DNA of 64,000 bases from an uncultured Kangiella sp. (GCA_947503435.1 CANNDL010000001.1:209469-273468); one strand, 5' to 3'; counted from the first letter of the stretch, positions 52,218 to 61,377 are shown. The notes: generated by a model not told the origin, from the letters alone. Program-made: numbers and translations.

Positions 52218-53858
52218 ATGACGAAAGTTTTATTTAAACTAGTAATAATATTTTCTTTGCTAGCAATTATTCCAATTTCCGCCAAGGAAATACGAATAAC
52301 AGTAGATGAAAAAATAGGTGACGATACTCGCTTAAGAGTTATTAGCTCCGAAGATGAAGACGTAACTGTTTTAATAACAGCTAAAGATTTAACTCCAAAC
52401 AAGCCTCTTTTTAATTCAGTAGAGTTGTTTTGCTATGAAAATGGCATTAACTGTATGTTCAATAGTGGCAATGTTTTCAGTCAACTCTCTTTTATTGCCA
52501 GCCCTCAATCAATAGATTTACTATTTAATTTTATACAAGAGCATCAAGAACCCTTACAACATTCAGCGGATATTGATGTATTAATTCTGGGAAATGTCAA
52601 TCAACAAAAAATGCTTGGCTCTTTATACAGTCAATGGTCTAAGTTCAAAGCATTAAACAAAAATAGTAGCAATTTGAGCTCTATTCAATTTAGCGTAGAT
52701 GACCTTAAAGATAAAAAGCATTATTGGACCAAAGTATTTGCTCAACTATTATTATGTGAATCCGATGAATTTTATGAAAGAGAGTTCTTGTTAAATGAAG
52801 AGGGCTTATATTGTAATTACGATTCTTCTGCAAAGATCCTCTCGCCTGGAAATATCGCAAATATCAAATCAAATTTGTATAGTAAATACCTGATCAATCG
52901 GGAGAGTAATAAATCTTTATTAAGGTTGTTACAAAAATTTCGAGTTCCTAATAGCCTGGAAGCAATTGATGAATTTATAAATTTATTACCCTCACTGTCG
53001 ATAGAAAGCATTCATAATTTATATCTTGAATATTTCAACTCGGTTCCCGTAACAGGTTTAGACTCTGGACATGAAAACCCTTCTAGTGTTACTGCAGCTG
53101 TAGACAGCAAGCTCATTGAAGTATCTTCAGTTGATGGTCCCTTATGGGGGGTTACATTGATAATGGAAGAGCAATTAGATGTATGTCAGATTTTAAACTG
53201 TTCTAATCTTGAACAGCAGTTAGCTATAGATTACTTCTATAGCGATAAAACATGGATGTTCCTACAATTCCATAGGGACGATGCCGAAAAGCAAATCAAC
53301 GTAATAGCAGAACAAATATTAAAACCTCTTAGTATTACCAATGTGTTTTCAAAGTTAAATTCTAAAGTCATAGTATTTGCAAATGATGATAAAAGTGCAT
53401 TATCCCCATTAGTAAAAGCCCTAGATGGGACTATTACTAGTACATCATTAGGTATCATTGATCCTAAAAGGACAGAAAATAATAATCATTTCTCAAAGGG
53501 CTGTAGTGAAACAAATGCTATTGGAGCGCCTTATTGGGCAAATGAGGCATTACTCAATTACTATTATCGGTATGAAGAAGCTAAACAAGCAAGTGACGAG
53601 GGGTTTAGTGAATGGCGAATAACGGATCATTTCTGCAAAGTTGCTGCTAAAAAAAGCATCATTTTCGATAGCGAAACTTTTGAACTACTAAAAAACGCAT
53701 TAATCTCAAGTGTTAAGGCAACAGAGAGCAATAATTATATTTATCGTTCTTTTGTTCTTTATTACCAATTGGATATCAAAAGCCTTTTGCTTAAGCAGCT
53801 CGAATCATTAACTTTTGCCGAATTTCAGTATTACGCAAAAGAAATAGGTGTGCGTTAG
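52218..53858 (+). CDS. Unknown exported protein, possible degenerate M16-like peptidase
   Basis: 546 residues. A signal peptide (MTKVLFKLVIIFSLLAIIPISA) leads to a soluble mature protein. Short stretches resemble the insulinase (M16) fold: NSVELFCYENGINCMFN with SFIASPQSIDLLFNFIQE (inner-domain pattern), DVLILGNVNQQKML (sheet and turn before the linker) and SLSIESIHNLYLEYFNSV (second-half start). The catalytic HxxEH motif that would come at residues 40-60 is absent, so if homologous it is a pseudo-peptidase. It follows the TonB operon and shares its terminator with the RBS, so expression may depend on readthrough. The similarity is weak and by eye; unknown function is the safe label. Confidence 0.55.
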   Translation: MTKVLFKLVIIFSLLAIIPISAKEIRITVDEKIGDDTRLRVISSEDEDVTVLITAKDLTPNKPLFNSVELFCYENGINCMFNSGNVFSQLSFIASPQSIDLLFNFIQEHQEPLQHSADIDVLILGNVNQQKMLGSLYSQWSKFKALNKNSSNLSSIQFSVDDLKDKKHYWTKVFAQLLLCESDEFYEREFLLNEEGLYCNYDSSAKILSPGNIANIKSNLYSKYLINRESNKSLLRLLQKFRVPNSLEAIDEFINLLPSLSIESIHNLYLEYFNSVPVTGLDSGHENPSSVTAAVDSKLIEVSSVDGPLWGVTLIMEEQLDVCQILNCSNLEQQLAIDYFYSDKTWMFLQFHRDDAEKQINVIAEQILKPLSITNVFSKLNSKVIVFANDDKSALSPLVKALDGTITSTSLGIIDPKRTENNNHFSKGCSETNAIGAPYWANEALLNYYYRYEEAKQASDEGFSEWRITDHFCKVAAKKSIIFDSETFELLKNALISSVKATESNNYIYRSFVLYYQLDIKSLLLKQLESLTFAEFQYYAKEIGVR

Positions 53859-53910
53859 TTTCGGACATATATCCTTACTTTTATTAACAAACATATCCTT
53901 ATCAATAGGC

Positions 53911-53916
53911 TATAAT
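53911..53916 (+). promoter_or_regulatory. Probable -10 box upstream of ycjX
   Basis: Perfect TATAAT at 53911-53916, 35 nt before the ycjX GTG. No good -35 lies 16-18 bp upstream. Two near-copies of ACATAT(AT)CCTTA (53866-53879 and 53891-53902) in front of it may be an activator site. I find no sigma-54 (-24/-12) motif, unlike E. coli ycjX. Confidence 0.4.
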
Positions 53917-53950
53917 CAATACTATATTAAAAGATAAGCTGGGGAGCTTT

Positions 53951-55330
53951 GTGGGCGTTAAACAACAGATTAGAGAAGCTGTTGAGCTTGTTGAGCGTGG
54001 TTTAGATAAGAATGTCCGTATTTGTGTTACTGGCCTTAGCGGGTCCGGTAAGACTGCGTTTATCACTTCATTAGTTAATCAGTTGCTCCATCAAAAATCA
54101 TCGACTACGTTACCGTTTTGGCTTGCTCATGCAGAAAAACGTGTATTGGCGGTTAAATTAATCCCTTATAATGATCTGCATATACCAGAGTTTCCATATG
54201 CTGAGTCGTTGCAGGCTATAGAAAATAGATTGTGGCCTTCTTCTACTCGCAATATCAGTCAAATTAGAATCAGTGTTAAGTATCAAATAAAAAACAAATG
54301 GATAAAAAAACTTCAAAAAACTAGCCATTTAAATATAGATGTAATCGATTATCCGGGTGAATGGCTTTTAGATTTGCCTTTGCTGAATTTAGATTACGAG
54401 AATTGGTGTTTACTATTCAATGATTGGGTTTCAAAAGGCAAACAGGCAAATTTGTCTTTAGAATGGCTAAATAGTTTTAGTAGTGATACTGGCCAGATTA
54501 GTAAAACTGATATAAAAGGTTTGTCTGAATCTTTTAGGCAATTTTTGCTTAAATGTAAAACTAGTGAAGAAGCCATCGAATTTATTCAGCCTGGAAGGTT
54601 TATATTGCCCGGTGATCTAGAGGGGGCTCCCGTCTTAGATTTTTTCCCGATTCCAGCAAATGCGAATGTCGACAAGAATGGGGAAGCATATAAAATTTTG
54701 GTTCAACGCTACGAATATTATCGTGATAATGTGGTCCAGCCATTTTTTAAAGAATACTTTTCTAAAGTCGACCGCCAGGTATTATTAGTTGATGTTTTAA
54801 AAGTATTAAATCAGGGATTCGATTCTTACAAAGAACTGCAACAGACTTTGTCCAAATTAGTAACAAGCTTTAATTATGGGCAGACTAACTGGTTAAAGCG
54901 AATGTTCCAACCTAAGATTAATAAGCTGATTATTGCAGCCACTAAATCTGACCAGGTGCCACCTGAACAACATATGGCAATGAAGTCATTTCTCGCGCAA
55001 ATGTTAATGGATGCGGAAAACCAAGTTAGTTACCAAGGAGTAAATGTGAATACTTTGGTATTTAGCGCTATTCAAGTTTCTGAGTCAGTAACAGCTGAGC
55101 ATGACAATAAAAGAATTTCATGTGTGAAAGGTGTTGAATTAGACAATGGAGAAGATGTTGTTAATTATCCAGGTAAAATTCCAGTGGAGCCAATGACACG
55201 AAAGCAATGGAATGAGCAAGAGTTTAATTTCATCAATTTTGCAATTCCCGATTTGACAACAGATAGGCAATTACCGCATCAAAGAATGGATAGGTTGATC
55301 GAGTTATTGGTAGGAGATAAATTTTTATGA
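53951..55330 (+). CDS. ycjX: YcjX-like P-loop GTPase family protein
   Basis: 459 residues. N-terminal P-loop GLSGSGKT (about 29-36) and the DUF463 (YcjX) fold: DVIDYPGEWLLDLPLL, DFFPIPANANVDKNGEA, KLIIAATKSDQVPPEQH. E. coli YcjX is a predicted GTPase of the phage-shock regulon linked with YcjF. Starts with GTG at 53951 and GGGGAG 4-10 nt upstream. First of four overlapping genes ycjX-ycjF-natA-natB. Confidence 0.9.
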   Translation: MGVKQQIREAVELVERGLDKNVRICVTGLSGSGKTAFITSLVNQLLHQKSSTTLPFWLAHAEKRVLAVKLIPYNDLHIPEFPYAESLQAIENRLWPSSTRNISQIRISVKYQIKNKWIKKLQKTSHLNIDVIDYPGEWLLDLPLLNLDYENWCLLFNDWVSKGKQANLSLEWLNSFSSDTGQISKTDIKGLSESFRQFLLKCKTSEEAIEFIQPGRFILPGDLEGAPVLDFFPIPANANVDKNGEAYKILVQRYEYYRDNVVQPFFKEYFSKVDRQVLLVDVLKVLNQGFDSYKELQQTLSKLVTSFNYGQTNWLKRMFQPKINKLIIAATKSDQVPPEQHMAMKSFLAQMLMDAENQVSYQGVNVNTLVFSAIQVSESVTAEHDNKRISCVKGVELDNGEDVVNYPGKIPVEPMTRKQWNEQEFNFINFAIPDLTTDRQLPHQRMDRLIELLVGDKFL

Positions 55331-56376
55331 ATGAAAAGCCAATAAAATTTGCATCGGAACAAGTTGATACGGAAGTTAATAAAGAAAATTTAGAGAACCT
55401 TGATTCACTATTAAATGATGAGTTAAAACAATTACCAGCAGGTATTAACAGCTCAAAATTATTGCAACCTAAAAGCAAAACTAAATTATTTAAAGCTTTT
55501 GTAGTTTCTTTAACGGGGCTTATTACCTCAGCGGCTATTTACGAAGCTTGGTTATTTATACAGCAGATGTTTGCAATCAATCCAATTCTTGGAGGAATTG
55601 TATCAGCATTAGTCGGAGTCGTATTAGTTACGGGTATTGGATCATTAATAAAAGGACGCGTGAAGTCAAAAAGGCTGTCAAAAAGAGAAATTTTGCGGGC
55701 TGAGCTAAAGACACTTGATGCTAATGAGACCTATGGCAAAGCAAGGTCGAAATTAGAAGATATTAGCCAAGAATTTCAACAAGAGGTCGATATATCGAAA
55801 TCACTAGCAATTTTTCAGCAATCAGCTCAGCAATCTCATAATGACTCTGAGCTCATTAAAATATATAGTGATCAAGTTTTGGCTGGCTTGGATAAATTGG
55901 CTTTGGAAGCGATAAATAAACATGCTACTGAGTCAGCAATAATGGTTGCTTTAAGCCCACTAGCAGCAGCAGATATGGCGCTTGTTGCTTGGCGCTCAAG
56001 TAAGATGTTGCAGGAAATTTCAAGAATATATGGCTGCCCCCAAACGGCGTTTGGTCGCTTAGGACTGACTAAGCAAGTGGCTACTAATTTAATGTTGGCA
56101 GGGGCCAGTGAATTGATTGCTGATGCTAGTGTAGAATTACTGGGCAAAAGTGTTGCCGCTACGGTGTCTACAAAAGTAGCGCAAGGGATTGGTGTTGGTA
56201 TTTTAATTTCAAGGTTTGGTATCCAAACCATGCGACTATGCCGTCCTATTGAGTTTACAGAAGATAGCCGGCCCAAACTTGGAGATGTACGAAAACTCAT
56301 CACCACTAAAGTAGTCGCTATGATCACTACCAAGAAAAAGAATCAAGTATTAAAACAAGGGGAAAAAGATGATTGA
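55327..56376 (+). CDS. ycjF: YcjF-like DUF697 membrane protein
   Basis: 349 residues. It has an N-terminal cytoplasmic acidic region, two membrane helices (about 57-100: FVVSLTGLITSAAIYEAW, LGGIVSALVGVVLVTGIGSL), and the TIGR01620/DUF697 C-terminal part (ATESAIMVALSPLAAADMALVAWRSSKML, AGASELIADASVELLGKSVAA). Overlaps ycjX by 4 nt (ATGA). In E. coli YcjF partners YcjX under PspF control; here it instead leads into natAB. C-terminal Lys-rich tail. Confidence 0.88.
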   Translation: MNEKPIKFASEQVDTEVNKENLENLDSLLNDELKQLPAGINSSKLLQPKSKTKLFKAFVVSLTGLITSAAIYEAWLFIQQMFAINPILGGIVSALVGVVLVTGIGSLIKGRVKSKRLSKREILRAELKTLDANETYGKARSKLEDISQEFQQEVDISKSLAIFQQSAQQSHNDSELIKIYSDQVLAGLDKLALEAINKHATESAIMVALSPLAAADMALVAWRSSKMLQEISRIYGCPQTAFGRLGLTKQVATNLMLAGASELIADASVELLGKSVAATVSTKVAQGIGVGILISRFGIQTMRLCRPIEFTEDSRPKLGDVRKLITTKVVAMITTKKKNQVLKQGEKDD

Positions 56377-57166
56377 ACTTAAAAACCTTGCTAAGACTTT
56401 TGTTTACGATAAAAAAGAAGCAAAAGCTAGGCAAAAGAAAGAGGTAAAAGATCCGCGAGAAGGTGATGGTGTTTTTCATGCGGTTAAAAACGTAAATTTG
56501 AATGTCGAACCTGGTAAGGTTTTAGGTCTTCTAGGCCCAAATGGAGCGGGTAAAACGACAACTTTACGTATGCTATCAACTGCTTTGCAACCGACTTCCG
56601 GACAAATTTTAATTGATGGAAAGGATGTTACTAAAGATCCCATTTATGCTACTAAGCAAATTGGTTTTTTATCGGGTAAGACGGGGCTGTATCACCGTTT
56701 AACCGTCCAAGAAAACGTAGAATATTTTGGCAGAATGCATGGCTTATCTAAGGACGTTTTGGCGGAAAGAGTGGAGCAGATTTTCACACTGCTAGACATG
56801 CATTCTTTCGCAAGTAAACGTGCTGATGATTTATCAACTGGTATGACACAAAGAGCATCTATTGCGCGCGCTGTTATTCATAATCCTAGAGTTCTCGTTT
56901 TTGATGAGCCAACTACAGGGTTGGATGTTATTTCTGCAAAAACGGTTTTAGATTTTATTGAGTCTTATCGCGGGACTGAGATGTCGGTAATTTTTTCTAC
57001 TCATCATTTGCATGAGGTTGAGCAGTTATGCGATCAAGTATGCTTAATCGACTTAGGCGAGTCTAAGTTTTTTGGCTCAACTGAAGAGTTTAGACAAATC
57101 TCTGACACAGGCGATTTATACTCATCATTTTTAAAGCTTGTAGAACAACAAAAAGAGGTGGCATAA
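56369..57166 (+). CDS. natA: NatA-like ABC transporter ATP-binding protein
   Basis: 265 residues. ABC ATPase with Walker A GPNGAGKT, signature LSTGMTQRASIARAV, Walker B VLVFDEPTTGLD, and a switch His in STHHLHE. The N-terminus has a distinctive Lys/Arg-rich insert (YDKKEAKARQKKEVKDPREG), also seen in gammaproteobacterial NatA-type proteins. It powers the permease at 57168, in family terms Na+ efflux or drug export. Start overlaps ycjF by 8 nt. Confidence 0.85.
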   Translation: MIELKNLAKTFVYDKKEAKARQKKEVKDPREGDGVFHAVKNVNLNVEPGKVLGLLGPNGAGKTTTLRMLSTALQPTSGQILIDGKDVTKDPIYATKQIGFLSGKTGLYHRLTVQENVEYFGRMHGLSKDVLAERVEQIFTLLDMHSFASKRADDLSTGMTQRASIARAVIHNPRVLVFDEPTTGLDVISAKTVLDFIESYRGTEMSVIFSTHHLHEVEQLCDQVCLIDLGESKFFGSTEEFRQISDTGDLYSSFLKLVEQQKEVA

Positions 57167-57167
57167 A

Positions 57168-58364
57168 ATGTGGTTAGTTTATAAGAAGGAGCTACTTGAG
57201 CTATTAAGAGATAAAAGAACCTTAATACTTTCAATCTTATTGCCTACGCTTATTTTCCCAATTATTTTCTTTTTTGTGGGTAAATTTAGTGCTGATCGTA
57301 ATGCTGAGGCACAAGCACAAGATATTAAAATTGCTTTTGTAAATGTTGAACAAATGCCTGGATTGAAAGCACTGTTTACCAGAGAGAAGGGTTTTGTTGA
57401 AGTGGATTTACAATCTTCAGATTATGAAAACCAAATTCTCGGAAAGAGCGTTGACTATATCGTTGAAATCCCTGAAAACTCATTAGCTCCTAGAGAGTCA
57501 AAAGAGCAGCAATCTATAAATTTACACTATAAGGGTGCTTCGAATTTAAATCGTATATTATCCAGCCGAATAGATAAGGTGTTTGAAAGCTACAATAACA
57601 CTGAACGTAAAGCTTTAGGGGAGGCTTACAATATCCCAAATCGTTCTTTAAAAGCTTTCAATCAGCCTGTGGACGTAGTTAATAAAAACTATGCTTCTTC
57701 TCGTGAAAAAATAGGCGAGTTAGCTGGGCCCTTTACGGCATATATGTTGATTTTATTGGCTATTGCTGGAGCAATGTACCCTACACTTGAAGTTGGTGTG
57801 GGTGAAAAAGAGCGGGGAACGTTGGAAACCTTGTTATTAACTCCAATGAAGAAAAGTAAGATTGTATTAGCAAAGTTTGGCGTCATCTTTAGTGCGAGTT
57901 TTGCCTCGGTCGCTGTTACCCTGCTCAGTTATCTATTCTGGGCTTATATATTTACCACTAGCTTTAACCTTAAAGGTTTGGGCTTTATGTCCAATATTTC
58001 TACACTTGATATTCTTTTGATTGGTGTTTTATTAATACCATTAACCAGTATATTTGCCTCAGTGATGTTGAGCGCCTCCATTTATGCTAAAAACATGAAA
58101 GAAGCTCAAGCGTATATGTCACCGATTATGATGATGGGTTTTGTACCGGTCATAGTGGCTTTTGTACCAGGCATGGAATTAAACTGGAAAACAGCCTTAA
58201 TTCCGGTTACTAACGTTGCATTGGCTATGAAGGATTTAATTAAAGGTACTGTAGACTATGGAATGATTGCGGTACTTCTGCTTTCGACAATACTTATAGC
58301 AGGAGCTTTACTATACTTTGTCACTCAGTTCTTTAAGAAAGAAAAAGTGTTATTTAGAAGCTAA
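57168..58364 (+). CDS. natB: NatB-like ABC-2 permease
   Basis: 398 residues. An N-terminal helix (ILSILLPTLIFPIIFFF) is followed by a periplasmic loop of about 145 residues, then five helices (AYMLILLAIAGAMYPTLEV; ASFASVAVTLLSYLFWA; LDILLIGVLLIPLTSIF; SPIMMMGFVPVIVAF; VLLLSTILIAGALLYF). The loop holds GVGEKERGTLETLLLTPMKKSKI, the ABC-2 membrane coupling segment. NatAB of Bacillus extrudes Na+; the substrate here is unknown. Starts 1 nt after the natA stop, and ends with a bidirectional terminator. Confidence 0.85.
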   Translation: MWLVYKKELLELLRDKRTLILSILLPTLIFPIIFFFVGKFSADRNAEAQAQDIKIAFVNVEQMPGLKALFTREKGFVEVDLQSSDYENQILGKSVDYIVEIPENSLAPRESKEQQSINLHYKGASNLNRILSSRIDKVFESYNNTERKALGEAYNIPNRSLKAFNQPVDVVNKNYASSREKIGELAGPFTAYMLILLAIAGAMYPTLEVGVGEKERGTLETLLLTPMKKSKIVLAKFGVIFSASFASVAVTLLSYLFWAYIFTTSFNLKGLGFMSNISTLDILLIGVLLIPLTSIFASVMLSASIYAKNMKEAQAYMSPIMMMGFVPVIVAFVPGMELNWKTALIPVTNVALAMKDLIKGTVDYGMIAVLLLSTILIAGALLYFVTQFFKKEKVLFRS

Positions 58365-58375
58365 TATTTTGCAAT

Positions 58376-58405
58376 AAAAAAGAGCACTTAGGTGCTCTTT
58401 TTTTT
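58376..58405. terminator. Bidirectional terminator between natB and mltD
   Basis: 12-bp stem: A-run then GAGCAC (58376-58387) / GTGCTC then T-run (58392-58403), short loop. Serves convergent natB (+) and mltD (-). Confidence 0.88.
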
Positions 58406-58413
58406 GTGCCAAT

Positions 58414-59802
58414 TTATGATGAAGGCCAAATCTTTATAGATTGTCCAATTCGCAATATCTTGCTGGTTGACAGCCCATTCCAGCGGGCAATTTTTTGAGT
58501 GGAAACTTTAAATTTCTTTGCTATTTTCCACAAGCTATCACCTGATTTAACTTTGTAAATACGATACTTACGTCTCTTCTGGTAGTCGCTCAACTTCGAG
58601 AAAAAAGCATTTTCTTCTGCACTGACTTCAACTGCACCTGGCAACTTTAATGTATGTCCTACTTTTATGCGATCCGTTTTTAAGTTATTTAACTTTTTTA
58701 TGGTGCTAACTTTAGTCTTATTGTTTTTTGCGATTTTGCTAAGGCTATCACCGGCTTTAATCTTATAGCTAAAACTAACGTTAAACATGGCTTTGGGTAA
58801 GTTGGCTAAATGATTTTCAAAGCCTTTCATTGACTCTATAGGCACTAGTAAGTCAGCTTTCTTATGCTCTGTCGGAATAAATAACTTATTGAATGCTGGA
58901 TTCAATTTATAAAATTTATTTTTTTCTAGCCCGGTTAATGTCGCTAGCTGTACCAAATTTATGGGTGCTGAGACTTCTACGCTGGAGAATTGGGGCTTAT
59001 TTTGGATAGGTGTTAAATTTAAATTAAATTTATCTTGGTTAATTAAAACATTTGATAGCGCTAACCATTTTGGAATGTGCCTTCTAGTTTCTTTTGGTAA
59101 TTTTAAAGACCAAAAGTCAGTAGGTTTGCCCGATTTTTTATTGCGCTTAATGGCTTTTAAGACATTGCCTTGACCATAGTTATAAGCAGCAACCGTTAAC
59201 AACCAGTCGCCTTTAAATAATTTGTTTAAATACTGATAATAATTAAGTGCGGCGTTAGTCGATGCAACAACATCTCTGCGACCGTCATACCATTCGTTGA
59301 TTTCTAAGCCAAATCCTTTTGCAGTTCTAGGCATGAATTGCCAGAGCCCGGCTGCTTGTACTACTGAGTGTGCTAAAGGATCGAAGTTAGATTCGACCAT
59401 AGGGGTAAATGCTAATTCCAGTGGCATTTGACGCTTTTCTAACTCTTGAATAATAAAGTATAGGTAAGGGGCCGCCTTATCAGTTTTATTATTGAGCATG
59501 TGAGCATGTTTTAGGAAATACTTTTCAAATTGAGTAATTCGAGGGTGCTGTATATTAGTCAGTTGTTGCTTACTATTGATGTACTGCCACAAATCAATTT
59601 CCGGTTTGACTACTACGGCTGGCAGTTCAGAAGTTGCTTCATCTACTGCGATTTCAGTATTGTTATCTGTTGGCTGAACCTCAACAGAATTATCTATAAT
59701 AGGGGTTTCTGCAGTATTACTTTTCTGAAAGGGCGTTAAAGCGCAGCCAGAAGTAAGGCTTACCAAAAGAACTAATGCTATAAGTCTTTGATTTGTTGTC
59801 AT
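58414..59802 (-). CDS. mltD: Membrane-bound lytic murein transglycosylase D
   Basis: 462 residues. Lipoprotein signal with lipobox T-S-G-C20. The SLT domain (about 125-240) has catalytic Glu137 in FTPMVESNFDPLAHS, the GLWQFMPRTA motif and VAAYNYGQGNVLKAIK. Two LysM domains bind peptidoglycan (about 346-390: SYKIKAGDSLSKIAKN; and 416-460: IYKVKSGDSLWKIAKKF). It cleaves glycan strands by the anhydro route. A long Thr/Val/Glu-rich linker follows the Cys. Gene order mltD-gloB-yafS-rnhA-dnaQ matches E. coli exactly. Confidence 0.95.
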   Translation of the reverse strand: MTTNQRLIALVLLVSLTSGCALTPFQKSNTAETPIIDNSVEVQPTDNNTEIAVDEATSELPAVVVKPEIDLWQYINSKQQLTNIQHPRITQFEKYFLKHAHMLNNKTDKAAPYLYFIIQELEKRQMPLELAFTPMVESNFDPLAHSVVQAAGLWQFMPRTAKGFGLEINEWYDGRRDVVASTNAALNYYQYLNKLFKGDWLLTVAAYNYGQGNVLKAIKRNKKSGKPTDFWSLKLPKETRRHIPKWLALSNVLINQDKFNLNLTPIQNKPQFSSVEVSAPINLVQLATLTGLEKNKFYKLNPAFNKLFIPTEHKKADLLVPIESMKGFENHLANLPKAMFNVSFSYKIKAGDSLSKIAKNNKTKVSTIKKLNNLKTDRIKVGHTLKLPGAVEVSAEENAFFSKLSDYQKRRKYRIYKVKSGDSLWKIAKKFKVSTQKIARWNGLSTSKILRIGQSIKIWPSS

Positions 59803-59808
59803 TGAATG

Positions 59809-60582
59809 TTAAAAATTATCTTTTAAGCGACGCATACTAGCAAAAATTTCAAAGTCCTGCTGATCATTTCTATTGGTCAACTGATTAATTCTTAGTGCAA
59901 CTGCTGGAATGTGGCATCTAAAAAAGGGATTAGTTTTTTGTTCACTACCAACAGATGAAGGAAGTGTTACTTTATCAAGGTTTCTTAAATTTTCGCATTC
60001 AATGGATAGTAGCTCGATATCAGAATTGTTAGGTTCTACGTAACGAGCAAATTTTAAATTAGCTAGGGTATATTCATGGGTGCAAAAGACTTGAGTTTCA
60101 CTTGGCAACTTGGCCAATTTCATTAAAGACTGGTGAAATTGTTGAGGCTGGCCTTCAAACATACGGCCGCAACCTGCTCGAAACAAGGTGTCGCCGCAAA
60201 AGAGTAATTGCTTTGATTTATCGTAATATACGATGTGGCCTAATGTGTGGCCAGGTACATGCAATATTTGAAAATTTAAACAGCCATTTAAAAGTGATAC
60301 TTGATCACCATCAGATAGATAGGTATCACAAAAATTTAAGTCGTCATATGAAGAGCCATAAACTCGGCATTGGTATTGACCCTTTAAAGCCTCAACCCCG
60401 CCAATGTGGTCATTGTGGTAGTGGGTAATAATGATGGCATCTAAACTTAAGTTATTTTGTTCGAGATATTGGATTACAGGGACTGAGTCACCTGGGTCAA
60501 CCACAATAATTTTATTAGACGTTTCATCATGGAGCGCCCAAATATAATTATCACTAAAAGCTCTAATAGGGTGAATTTTCAT
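59809..60582 (-). CDS. gloB: Hydroxyacylglutathione hydrolase (glyoxalase II)
   Basis: 257 residues. Metallo-beta-lactamase fold with the binuclear metal motif H54-Y-H56-N-D58-H59 in IIITHYHNDHIGGVE, and GHTLGHIVYYD, FCGDTLFRAGCGRMFEG, and CTHEYTLANLKFA. It hydrolyses S-lactoylglutathione to lactate in methylglyoxal detoxification. 6 nt before mltD on the same strand, so gloB-mltD are likely an operon; divergent from yafS. Confidence 0.96.
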   Translation of the reverse strand: MKIHPIRAFSDNYIWALHDETSNKIIVVDPGDSVPVIQYLEQNNLSLDAIIITHYHNDHIGGVEALKGQYQCRVYGSSYDDLNFCDTYLSDGDQVSLLNGCLNFQILHVPGHTLGHIVYYDKSKQLLFCGDTLFRAGCGRMFEGQPQQFHQSLMKLAKLPSETQVFCTHEYTLANLKFARYVEPNNSDIELLSIECENLRNLDKVTLPSSVGSEQKTNPFFRCHIPAVALRINQLTNRNDQQDFEIFASMRRLKDNF

Positions 60583-60659
60583 AATAGGACAAACTTGCCT
60601 GTGAATCTGGGACGGGTTAGCATGAACATAATAAGTTGTAATAAGGAAGTCAATCTATA

Positions 60660-61376
60660 GTGGCTTTATTAAATGAGCTCAGCTGGCCTTTACTGCCTGC
60701 TGGAAACCGTATTCGTTATATCTGGCAAGAATGGTTGCAGAACCGTTTAGAGAGCTATCAAGGCGGTTATTTATTAACTTTAGATAGCCTTACTCAATGT
60801 TTGAATATGCCTGATAATGTTTTTGATGTACATGTCAAGTTGGGCCCGAGTTTGGCTCATGAGGTCAATGCTGATCCTGAGTCATTACCCTTAGATGCAG
60901 ATTCTATTCAAGCCAGTGTAGTCAGTTTTGGGTTTGATTACACAAAAACAGGCTCAATTTTGCTGGGTGAAATTCATCGCACGCTAGAGCCTCAAGGGAA
61001 TTTATATGCGCTGCTATATGCTCCGAATAATCCCTGGTATTTAAAAGCTAAAGCCGGCTTGAGTGATTCTCGCAAGCAGTTGGCTGCACAGCATATAGGC
61101 ATGAACCGGTTTAAAGATTGGTTGGGGTTGTTAGGCTTTGAAGTGCACGAGTGTGAAGTCATTGGTTGCCCTTGGTGGCGTGGCTTTAGTCATTTTCAGA
61201 AGAAATCCGATATGCCAAAAGCTTGGCTTTCTGCCCCGATCGCTTATATGATCAAGGCACAGAAAAAAGTGGCAACTATGAATCCCATAAAGCCATTGGA
61301 TAAAGATTTGGCCGTGGCAATGAGTGGTAATTTGGCCAATGTTTCTCCCAAGTCAATTTTAAGAGTTGTGGAATAA
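60660..61376 (+). CDS. yafS: YafS-like methyltransferase-fold protein
   Basis: 238 residues. Methyltransf_11-type fold: the motif-I position reads [15 protein letters not shown] rather than a GxGxG loop, then [26 protein letters not shown] (motif II/IV), [16 protein letters not shown], and [11 protein letters not shown]. coli YafS, as remembered, has the same loss of the Gly-rich motif, so SAM binding is doubtful or altered. The start is GTG at 60660 with AAGGAAG upstream. It is the same position, next to gloB and rnhA, as in E. coli. Physiological role unknown. Confidence 0.8.
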   Translation: MALLNELSWPLLPAGNRIRYIWQEWLQNRLESYQGGYLLTLDSLTQCLNMPDNVFDVHVKLGPSLAHEVNADPESLPLDADSIQASVVSFGFDYTKTGSILLGEIHRTLEPQGNLYALLYAPNNPWYLKAKAGLSDSRKQLAAQHIGMNRFKDWLGLLGFEVHECEVIGCPWWRGFSHFQKKSDMPKAWLSAPIAYMIKAQKKVATMNPIKPLDKDLAVAMSGNLANVSPKSILRVVE

Positions 61377-61377
61377 C

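Noticed and set aside
53859-53950. Sigma-54 promoter in front of ycjX, as in E. coli
   Set aside because: No GG-N10-GC (-24/-12) pair at a suitable place; a TATAAT -10 is present instead.
55872-56333. 153-codon minus-strand frame opposite ycjF
   Set aside because: Fully antisense to a conserved membrane-protein gene whose overlaps with both neighbours show it is the real one.
60102-60428. 108-codon frame antisense to gloB
   Set aside because: It lies fully inside a gene with perfect metal-binding motifs and has no plausible start context.
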